Origin: Sequoia sempervirens
Taxonomy: Eukaryota; Streptophyta; Pinopsida; Cupressales; Cupressaceae
NCBI GenBank assembly: GCA_007258455.2
Contig: VDFB02047230.1
Location: forward strand, 158,852,635 to 158,916,634
Direction: 5' to 3'
DNA: 64,000 nucleotides
The notes below the pieces were generated by a model that was given only the letters and a program-made list of their open reading frames with translations, ran no database searches and had not been told where the DNA came from. The stretch's first letter is position 1, and every line of letters starts with the position of its first letter. The position numbers and the translations under genes are program-made. Shown here piece by piece: positions 23,290 to 32,770 of the stretch.

Positions 23290-23601
23290 GTAAACCTAAT
23301 TTTTCATGTAGGTACATACTCAAGTTTTACATCATTCTCCACAACCTTAGAACTCTCTCAAAAAGTGATACCTAATAGATATATGCTTTGTCCTTGAGTG
23401 CATCAATGGATTCTTTGAAATGTTAATTGCACTTGTATTATAGCAGAAGATAGAAATATGATCATCATATATTACTCTAATATCTTTCAATGTTTGTTTC
23501 ATCCACAACACTTGTGTATAACAAGATGCTGCGGAAATATACTCAGCTTTAGCAGTAGATAAGGAAATTAAATCTTGCTTTTTACTTAACCAAGCCACCA
23601 A
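23290..23601 (-). pseudogene. Copia C RNase H
   Basis: The - strand frame starts MVAWLSKKQDLISLSTAKAE, which holds the glutamate motif. It continues with the SCYTQVLWMKQTL stretch and the aspartate/histidine motif region FCYNTSAINISKNPLMHSR, then KHISIRYHFLRE. The family usually has CDNTSAIxISKNP, so the Asp appears as Tyr here. A stop separates it from the RT connection frame to its right. Confidence 0.85.
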
Positions 23602-24085
23602 TATATAACCAAGAGAGAATGCACCACCGCTTACATACTTTTTCTGTCATCTACACAACCTACCCAATCAACATCTTTATAAGCATTTATTGTAAAATTA
23701 GTATCCCTAGGATACCTCAAGCCATAATATCGAGTGACATTCAAATATCTAAATATCCGTTTAATAACAACATGTGTTTCTTTAGGATCTTCTTGAAATC
23801 TAGCCACAATAAAAACTGTATGCATAATATCCGGTCTAGTAGCAATTAAATACATCAGCCCTCCAATCATAGATCTATATTTTCTCTGGTCAGCCTTAGG
23901 TGAATCATCATCTTTACTCAATTTACAAGCAATCACCATAGTAGTGCATACCGGTTTGGAACCATCCATCCCAAAATTCTTCAACATTTCTTTCAAATAT
24001 TTTGATTGTGAAATAAAAATTCCTTTTTCTATTTGATTGATTTGTAGCCCAAGAAAGAAATGCATCTCACCAAACATAGATATCT
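23602..24085 (-). pseudogene. Copia C RT C-terminal half and start of RNase H
   Basis: The frame reads from the solo-LTR border: ISMFGEMHFFLGLQINQ, then the connection domain with KYRSMIGGLMYLIATRPDIM, and DVDWVGCVDDRKSM. The last is the RNase H start, where the family has Y-x-D-A-D-W-A-G. It is continuous with 25830-26407 once the inserted LTR and one TATCT copy are taken out. Confidence 0.85.
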
Positions 24086-25829
24086 TGGTGTACGAGCACC
24101 TTGTCCTCAAAATGCATTCATAAGGCAAAAAAAATTGAAAATTTGAGTTTCTAAATATGTAAATCTTTGTAATAGGTCATTAGAGGTAATATTGGATGTA
24201 ATTAAGTCCTTGAATAGGTCTTTTAGGAGGTTTATTAGGTAAATTGGCAAAAATGTAAAAATGTTGCTAAAAGGGTGAAAGTTGTCAATAATGTAAAAAG
24301 ATGCAAAAGTGGAAAATTGCACAAAGAAGATGAAAGGTCACTTTTGTCCTAGGTCGTTAGGAGGTACTTGGAAGATGATTAGACAAGTGAAAATTCCTTT
24401 AAAAGGCTATATGCTCGTTTGTAATGATGGGGGTGGTTGAGATTCTGATTTTGAATAAAGAGGAATACAGTTTTTATGCATTTTTCATCAGAAAACCACT
24501 GTTCCAGGCTTGTGTACAGCCCTGTATGAGCATGAAAGTGCAGTTGAATGTTTTTAAATGATATTTTGATCAATCACCTTCCTTTTCCTTTTTATTTCAT
24601 GCATTTTGGTTCTGTTTAGAGTTAGTTATGGTAAATTTTCTCAAAACTGTTAAAACTCCTGTCTAGGGTAAACAATGGCATGTAGAATTTGTGTTTCTCT
24701 CAATTTACTCATTGGAGTGTGCTGAAATATGGTGGATTTATTCTATATATCATCATATTTCATTCTTATAACATTTTATACCAAGTGATTAAGTCTGATG
24801 TATGAAATATGGAAGTTTATGACTGTACAAACTGTCAAACATAACATTTGCAAATAGTTTGGAGGAATAAAGCCTAGGGTTTGTTAAAATACCATTGAGT
24901 AAGGACTCTTGAGGGATTTATGAGAATGTAGATACCAAATGAAGACTATTTAAAGCACTATACAAGAGTATTTGAACCTAGGACATGGAGAACCAATAAG
25001 TCCTATGTTGACTTGGCCTAATTTCAGGTGAAGAAAGTCATTTTTGGAGTATGTTTTCCAAAGAAACCTAAATTGATTCTCACATATGTTTTAAATTACC
25101 TTGAGGGGCATTCAAAACACTAATTACAGTCCTGAGGTAGGGTGTATATTAGGAGTTATGATTGACAGTCTGTGCTTGCAGGGCTACTAGGAAATGGTTG
25201 CTAGAAGAATGCAAGACCAAAATACTGATGGGCAGACCCTTGTAAATGTTTGTATTGAGTCATTTCTATCTGAATGGTGAAATTGAAGGTGTATAATGGT
25301 TTGGAAGAGGTCTATGATCATGGATTCGTCATTTTTATGTTTTGGTGCTTGGTGAATGCAAGCTACCTCAAAGAAGGAATTGGTAAATGTTGACTGTACT
25401 AATTAGGTCAAAGTTATCTAATGAATTTTTTCCTTTGATTAGTTTAAATGAGGTTGTTAATGGTGTTTCAAGTAATTATGAAGGCTTAGAAGTAAGATTG
25501 CATGAATTGTGGATATTTTTCCTTGTAAAAGCAAGCAAAATTGATGAGTGATTTGGTGAAGAGTTAGTTGGTTCAGTGCCTTTAATTAGGTTATTGACTT
25601 GTTTTAGTTATGGTAAAGATGAATTTGTATTTGATAATGATGTGGTCTAATGATTTAAGAAATGGATGAATGAAGGGTTAAGGAAAATTGAGGATTTTGT
25701 TGAGTTGTTAAGTGTAATTTGGTAAAATGAATGGGAATTGTTGAGGTTTTGTATTGATCTTCTCCAAGTTGAGTGTGGGTCTGATGAACCCCTGATGAAT
25801 TGTGTTTGAGAATAGATGATCTTGAATCA
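24086..25829. mobile_element. Solo LTR (1744 bp) inserted in the copia C RT
   Basis: The block starts TGGTGTACGAG and ends TTGAATCA, giving TG and CA ends. It is bordered by TATCT on the left (24081-24085) and TATCT on the right (25830-25834). Without it, the RT frame runs through as E-F-E-I-S-M-F-G-E, matching the family. That is the signature of LTR-retrotransposon insertion followed by LTR-LTR recombination. No coding frame is recognisable and no second copy is in the window, so the family and strand are unknown. Confidence 0.8.
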
Positions 25830-26407
25830 TATCTCAAACTCATTTTGCATTTCTTCAGAAACATTTTGCACATTGTTTCATTTCCTCCAAAGATAATGCC
25901 ATCAACATATACTACTACTATCAAGATCTTTTCATTTTCAATTTTAAAGTACAAATTACTATCTAATGTACCTTTATTGAAACCTTACTAAATAAAATAT
26001 CTATCTAACCTTGCATACCAATATATAGGAGCTTGATTTAATACATATAAATCATTTTTCAATCTACAGAGATTATTTGGTTGATCTGACAACTAAAATC
26101 CTTCCAGTTGTTCCATGTAGACTTATTCCAATTCACCATTCAAGAATGCAAACTTTACATCCATCTGATAGACCTTGAAATATTTATGAGCAAAAAGTAC
26201 TAATTTTTTTTTGATAGCTTCCACCCAATCCTCATCTTTACATGCTTCACTTATGGTCTTTGGTTCAACCTCAAAAAGTAAACATAGATTTATCTCACCA
26301 GTAGCAGTAGCTCTGTTTCTTATCAATACTCCTTTCCTCTTTTCTCCAATGATTTGATCTTTTGAATGATTCTTTTGTACATATTTAGGTGTCTTTGGGG
26401 CCACCAC
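25830..26407 (-). pseudogene. Copia C RT N-terminal half, internally deleted
   Basis: On the - strand, LFEVEPKTISEACKDEDWVE is the usual start of the copia RT region. It jumps abruptly to YQMDVKFAFLNGELE, so part of the palm is deleted. After a stop come the DLYVLNQAP-type segment and KILIVVVYVDGIIFGGNE, where YVDD is YVDG, losing the second active-site Asp. The solo LTR follows 40 codons later. Confidence 0.8.
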
Positions 26408-26437
26408 TGTATCTTCTTCTTCTTCATTCTACTTTTC

Positions 26438-27534
26438 CTATTCTTCCACAATTTCTTCAACTTCTATACAATCAGGTTCATTAGATACATATCCATCAAC
26501 TTCAATTGAATTATTCACTACTTCATCAACCTTGACATTTGTGTTTTCTATAATCTTTCTCAGTATTTTATTGAAACATTTGTAATCTTTGATTTTGGTA
26601 GAATATCCAAGGAAGATACCTTCATCACATATATCATCAAATTTCCCTAAATTTTCTTCATCCCTTTTGATAACATTTTCTTCCGAATACCTTGAAATAC
26701 TTAATAGTAGAAATTCTTCACACCATAGCTCATAAGAGGTCTTAGTACTGTTAGATTTTGCTTGAACTTGATTGAAAACATAAATAGCAGTGTGAATATA
26801 TTCTCTCCAGTAAACTTCTAGTAGACTAGCTTCAGTAATCATTGATCTATCAGCTTCTTGAATCGTTCTATTCTTTCTTACAACTCCATTTTTCTAAGGA
26901 GTTCTAGGAGCAGATAATTATCTTTTTATTCCACAAACTTCAAAAAACATATTAAACTCATGGGAGGTGAATTCACCACCTCTGTTAAACCTCAATCATT
27001 TTATTCTAAAATTTACTTCATTCTCTACCATAACTTTGAATGCCTTGAATCTATCTAACATGCATCAAATTTCTCTCTAAGAAACATAACCCATGTATAC
27101 CTAAAGTAATCATCAATTAGAAGCATAAATTACCTTTCACCTTGTAGAATTTTCACTCTTGTAGGACCATAGGGATTTGTATGAATCAAATCCAGTAGTC
27201 TAGTAGTAGATTGTTCCTTTGATCTGAAGTTGATTTTAGCTTTCTTTCCAAGTTGACAATTCTTGCAAATAACATTAACATGATTTGTAATCCTTGGTAA
27301 ATATCTTATGACTTGTACTACACTAATCCTCACCAAGTTTTCAAAATTCATATGACACATTCTCTAGTGCCATAACCAATTGTCATTAATCTGAGACATA
27401 AAGCACTCTCCATCAACACGCTCAAGTTGATATATATTTCCTTCAGACTTCTTTCCTGTAGCAATCACTGTTTCAGATCCTTTCATAATTTCACATCTCT
27501 CATCCTCAAATACAATATTATATCCTTTACTACA
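26438..27534 (-). pseudogene. Copia C GAG-pre-integrase and integrase
   Basis: The region contains, on the - strand, a GAG-pre-integrase stretch (W-L-W-H, then RMCHMNFENL) and the zinc-binding C-x2-C (CKNCQLGKKAK). The integrase core follows with a RFNRGGEFTSHEF motif, in which the Asp of RSDNGGEF is replaced, and the C-terminal ELWCEE and GIFLGYSTKIKDYKCFNK segments. Stops break it near 27360, 27128, 26990 and 26890. The family would end about where the RT linker starts at 26440. Confidence 0.8.
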
Positions 27535-27537
27535 CAT

Positions 27538-28800
27538 CTATCCAACACTCAATAGATTATTCCTTAAACCATTAACATAGTAGACATCGTTAGTATTATG
27601 CTTGCCATCAAAACTTACTGAACCTATTTCACAAATCTTAGCACTAGTATCATCTCCAAACTTAACCGAGCTTCCATCATATTTTTCAAGTTTAAAAAAC
27701 TTACTTTTGTCATTAGTCATGTTATGCAAACAACCACTGTCAAAAACCCAATAGTTCTTTTCTTGTTTACCATGAAGAGCAGAAATTACAGTAGCTTCAA
27801 ATTTCTCTGGAGCACTTTCTTTTACCTATGTTTCAGTATTATCAGAAGTAGATTCATATTTTATAGCCAAGAACAAGCATTCATTGTCATCAAAATCCCC
27901 ATAATCAAATTCTTCATTAGAAATACTAGCATCCTCATTCACATAGTATGCTCTCTTAATCATCTTTCCTTTTTTTTCTTTACTCAATCTATGTTTATTC
28001 TTCTTAGCTCTTTCCAAACATCTCAAAGCATAATGACCTATTCCTCCACAACTAAAGCATTTAAAGGGTAACTTACCTTCATAATTACTGGAGCCTTTCT
28101 TCATCCTTCTCACAAAGTTAGCTTCTACTTCATTGGGGTTCTCTTCATCTAGATCATTGGTTCTTGTAGCCTTGAACGTAGTTTCTATCTTCAATCCATT
28201 TCTCAAGCTATGCTTTCTCATTTCACAAGATGTTAGAGTTCTCAATGACTGATATTTAGTATAAGTATTGTAATCTATGGATTCTTCAATAGTAGATACC
28301 TTTTCATTGTATGCATCAAGGAGAGTTATAAGAATATTCTTCACAATCCTTGATTCATCTACTGTAGCACCAAGTCCTCGCACTCCACCTACTATCTCAT
28401 CCATTCTTTGTACATAGGATTTAATGTTCTCATCTTCAGACATATGTAGGATCTCAAATTATGCCTCCAAATTCCGCAACTTTGCTTCTTTGACCTTTTC
28501 ATCTCCTTCATGCATCTTTTCTAAAGCATCCCAAACTTCTTATGTAGTCTTCAAATTTTGAACTTTAATCAACTCAGAATGTGAAAGACTATTCTTCAGA
28601 ATGAACTTTTCCTTATTGTTTGTTTCATGCACCTTGATTTCATCAGCTGTACTCGAACCATTAGTAGGAGTGTAAGTAGTCTTATAGGCTTTCTCAACAT
28701 CATATCCATAGTACTCCAGATCTCCTTCCATCTTTATTTTCTAGATAACATAATTAGTTCCATAAAACCTATGATACTCAAAAGTGACCTTTCTTTCCAT
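27538..28800 (-). pseudogene. Copia C gag and protease
   Basis: An ATG at 28800 begins the gag (MERKVTFEYHRFYGTNYVI), the usual place a short distance inside the 5' LTR. The gag_UBN2-like region includes MHEGDEKVKEAKLRNLEA and ENIKSYVQRMDEIVGGVRGLG. An intact CX2CX4HX4C knuckle, CFSCGGIGHYALRC, lies near 28050-28010. The protease motif WVFDSGC at about 27750-27730 keeps its DSG triad. At least four stops interrupt the frame, most at expected Gln or Trp codons. Confidence 0.85.
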
Positions 28801-28840
28801 CTTGAACCTTCCTTAAGTGGTTAAGCTCCTCTCCAAGGAA

Positions 28841-28858
28841 CCAAGATCTGATACTAAT
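28841..28858 (-). promoter_or_regulatory. Copia C primer-binding site
   Basis: On the - strand, ATTAGTATCAGATCTTGG follows the 5' LTR directly. It matches the plant copia initiator-Met site TGGTATCAGAGC closely and fixes the element's orientation. Confidence 0.8.
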
Positions 28859-29520
28859 TGTTGAACAAGACAACTAAGAGGGGGGTGAATCAGTTGTAAC
28901 ACATTAAACCTTTTAGAACTTCCACTAGAAATTAGGTATTGACACCAAAAAATTCTATGGTGGAATTAGAATGATGGTGACCCAAACAATAAGCCCCAAC
29001 ATGCCTCAACACATTTCCATGATCTTCATAAGTAGTGATAAACACAAGATTGGCCAATAATCATGAAAAACACCTAAAAAATAAAGCACATACAACATTA
29101 ACATGATCCAATCTTTCTAGATAACAAAATTAACTTTGAAATGATATCTTCAACTTATCTTGAAAATCACAAGACATAAAACTCAAACAAGAAGAAATTC
29201 AAAGCAATTCTCCCAGACCTTAGCCAGACACATAGAAAACACAGTTCACAACTAGTGAACATAACTCACACTGTATAATGATCCAAAAACTCAAAATCTA
29301 GATAAAGCAGCTTCCCACAACCACAAAAATTACCTCAAATCCTTACTAGCATAGCAACACATTCTGGAGAAAAACTTGGAGCAAACACTGAATACTTGTA
29401 ACCTTCCTTTATTATAATTTCTCAATATCCTTGACATATACAACCAATATACATGACAATAAAAACCAATTTACCAATTAACCAGTTGACATCAATGAAA
29501 ACACCTTCATATTTGCAACA
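28859..29520 (-). repeat. Copia C 5' LTR (short form)
   Basis: This 662 bp block has a perfect TGTTG...CAACA inverted end repeat. Compared with the 3' LTR it lacks about 0.57 kb between GAAATTAG (about 28937) and the GACACCAAAAA stretch. Confidence 0.85.
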
Positions 29521-29525
29521 TTAAG
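29521..29525. repeat. Target-site duplication of copia C, right copy (TTAAG)
   Basis: Direct repeat of 21594-21598 at the other end of the element. Confidence 0.9.
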
Positions 29526-30883
29526 TACTTGTCCCAAGTAGCCATATCTAGAAGATGATGTATATCCTACATTACTAAATCATAAAAATCCAAAACTATT
29601 ACAAGACAAGCATCATCAAATGCAATATAAGGTGGAGGAGATGAAATACAAGGCTCAATAATGAGTTCACTTGTGAGAACACCCAAGTTCAAGTAGCCAA
29701 AATTATCATCAAATTTATTATCCACACTAGAGGTGTGATCAACAGTCTAAGGATCAAAGCCATCATTAGAAGCAAATATACAAAGGTTTATAACCAAGAT
29801 GAATGATCAACCATCCCAATAGAAATAATCTCTCTATTCTCCACGTCTCTAATGATAACTAAATCAAGAGTGAATTCCATAGTCCTCCCTACTCCATCAT
29901 GAGTAATCTGATAGATGGAAAGAAGATTTTTTTCCAAATGTGGTACACACAAAACATATTTTAAGTTCCCTTCCTAATATCAATAGATCTCTTCCTAATT
30001 ATATGCATGTATGTATTGTTTCCCATCAATATAAGTGAAATAGCACAAGGCTCAAAAGAAGAGAATATAGAATGTGAATATGTCATATGATGAGATGATC
30101 CTGAATCTAGAAGCCATCTCCCTGATCCAAGACTTGTAGAAGCACAAAGAGCTCATTCTTTTCTACTTGATGTAGTAACTATACTAGCATGGCATTTTTC
30201 CTTATTAAACTATTTTGAAGAAGAATTTGACTCGTACATTCTAGAAGGTAGATCAATATTATTATTTTTAAGATGTTTCAATTCAACAGTATCCTTCTTA
30301 TAACAAGAATTTTCTTCATGTCCAAGCTTCTTGCAATATGAACAAGTAGGCTTGTCCTTCTTAGATGATTTCTCTTTGTAAGAGGATTTATTTTGTGCTT
30401 GATTTGAATGTGAATTGCTCTTTACTTTCTTATGTTTCTTATCTTAATTTTCTTACTCTTTCATGTGACTAACCAAAAATTCCTGACATTTAGGTGACTT
30501 TATGAGACCCATAGAAAGAAGCTTTTTTTTTTCTCATGTATTAACATCTCAAAAGAATCTACAAATGAAGGTGTAGTATATGCAAACACCATAGTTAACC
30601 TATCAATATGAAAGATGGAAATAAAAATTTCATAATTAAAATAAAGTTTGTTTAATGCATTATAGACCAAATGAATGTCCTTTTTTATCAATTTCATATG
30701 CTTTACATTTCTCTCTTATATCATTGATCTTAGTGATTTAGTCCTAGATGTTAAAGTTATTAGGATCAAGGCTCATCAATTCATTATCAACTTGATAACA
30801 TCTTTTCATCTATAGTTCCATACAATTTTTTCAATCTGCATCATGCCTCATGAGAATCCTTACATGATTCAATTTTAAACAAT
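29526..30883 (-). pseudogene. Copia D gag and protease remnant (host of element C)
   Basis: On the - strand, the gag segment 30697-30500 opens with LIKKDIHLVYNALNKLYFNYE. An intact CX2CX4HX4C knuckle, CSYCKKLGHEENSCYKKD, lies near 30345-30295. The protease motif RWLLDSGSSHHMTY at about 30115-30075 keeps DSG. Downstream sequence to 29526 is degenerate. The RT and integrase expected further downstream are absent, because only about 0.8 kb separates this from the LTR-like block at 20323-20802 once element C is discounted. The 5' end is lost in the gap. Confidence 0.8.
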
Positions 30884-30983
30884 NNNNNNNNNNNNNNNNN
30901 NNNNNNNNNNNNNNNNNNNNNNNNNNNNNNNNNNNNNNNNNNNNNNNNNNNNNNNNNNNNNNNNNNNNNNNNNNNNNNNNNNN
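30884..30983. other. Assembly gap (100 N)
   Basis: By alignment with the second LTR, the first 29 bases of the gypsy 5' LTR and its left target duplication fall in this gap. The true gap size is unknown. Confidence 0.95.
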
Positions 30984-32770
30984 CTTGGAGTAGGGACCCT
31001 CTTTTCTGGTGTCTTTTGACCTTTGGTTTTATTGGACTTATCCTTTTGAGGTCTTGACATGTCGGTTTCACTGGCTTTGACCTTGCCTTGAGGCTGGAAT
31101 TGATTAAAATTGAGTCTAAAGAAAAATCTGGGTTTTCACCTAGGTCTGGGATTTTTCAGCTCCAGCGGATTTTCCCGGGCCATGGTTCTTTGTCCGTTTC
31201 TAGCTGGATTCTCCAAATCCGGGTTTTTGCTTGATCCAGGGATTTTCCGGTTCTTGCGGATTTTCCCGGTCTGCACTAAAATCCTAGACCTCATCACTTC
31301 CCTGGTTTCTGCATTTTCGCGAAATTTGTGTTTCCGCGTATCTTGAGATTTTTTGAAATTTCGTCCTGGGCTCGGGTTTTCGGATTTGTCAGAAGTGTCT
31401 TGTCGCTCATTAATGCTTAAGTACCTTTGCTCAGACGAGTATATGGGTGGATTTGGGGCATTTTAAGCGTCATTCTAATTTCATCTATTCACTTGTTGAT
31501 TGCTCTGGCGATTAGGAATTTCCATTTAAGCTTTGAAGATCGATCTTGACTCGTGTGCGTGAGGATTGTTTGGGTGCCGGTGTTTGGATTTTCATTGCTA
31601 GGACGTGTTTACTTCGTGGTCATTTTTTTGAGCTTGATTTTCTTCTGAATTAATCCATGGTATGTTATCGATGGCCCCTCTTGTTTGTCTACGCAATGAT
31701 TGAGTTCTTCCGTATTGAATGGTGATCATTTTGGGTCGGCCTTTACTGGGTTTTGATTCCGCATTTGTAGAGTCAGGGTTTGACTCATTTTGTTGTAGAA
31801 CCCCATCACTCACGCCCTATGAGCGCTATTTATCCATTAGATGGCAAGTGTATCCTTTAGACGGGGTTTTGGATTAGATTGTTTGCCCTTTTAGTGCGAA
31901 ATTTTCCATTTGCAGGGTTAGGGTTTCTTTGATGCTCGGCCCAGAATAACGGATTTCTGATGATTTGCCAATCTTGCCCTTCTATTACGCTGATCTCCAC
32001 CCTGTGAGGATTCAGAGTGCCTTAGATTGATCTTCGTCGATAATATTTTAAAACCTTAGGCTTACTCTGGTTTTAATGGCGGGAGGGTTTTTTTTCACCA
32101 AAATTAGGGCATCATCGTTTTGCCTGGAGGATTCATCGTTTGAGGTCTTTTGAAGTCTAATTTCCTTCACATTTTGAATCTTGTTGGTTGGTATCAATTT
32201 CGGGACTATTCGAGTCCAGGTAGAAAGGTTTGCATGATCATTTGGTCGTTAGTTCGCGTGTCACCATTTTTCGGGTTTCCAAAGTCCCCGTGGAATTCCT
32301 CCGCATTCGGATTTTCCCAGTTTCGGTTGATTCTGCGGGGCATAACAATTTCTAGAGTTCTTCAAACTGTTCGTGAAAATCCATCTCACCCGGTTTTTTC
32401 CGGTTTTCCTGTCTATTTTTATTTTATTCGATTTTCTGAAGATAGGACTAATGGAGTGAATGCTAATTGCTTATTTCTTGTTGCTAGTGAGTGAATTTCA
32501 TGATAATTTGATGATTTTTGGTTGTATTAATGATTTATTTGACTAATGATGCTTTGGCAGCGAGAATCCGTCTGGGTCGGATTTCTCCGAAATTCCGCCC
32601 TGACTTGATTTTCCCGGTTTGCATGATCTTCTCGGACGGCTTTATTTCTCTGGATTTTCAAAGATTAACAATTTGTGATGGATTTTAATTGCTTTATATG
32701 ATTTTAGGCTAACCTTTGGACTGGAATATGCATGATAATAAAATACTAATGATGTCTTTTGTGAGTGCAG

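Larger units (their letters stand above)
21599..29520 (-). mobile_element. Nested Ty1/copia element C, complete in outline
   Basis: LTRs at 28859-29520 (5') and 21599-22859 (3') flank gag, protease, integrase, RT and RNase H, all on the - strand. A 5 bp TTAAG duplication borders it. The LTRs share TGTTG/CAACA-type ends. The coding region has several stops, and the RT is both partly deleted and split by a solo LTR at 24086-25829. The first 317 bases of a second copy, with the same TTAAG flank, start at 63684. Confidence 0.9.

Noticed and set aside
31110..31346. Small + strand open frames in the LTR (31110-31346 and 45474-45686)
   Set aside because: Phe/Ser-rich translations of the GATTTTCC-motif region; the two LTR copies differ in frame length and there is no conserved motif, so chance is likelier.
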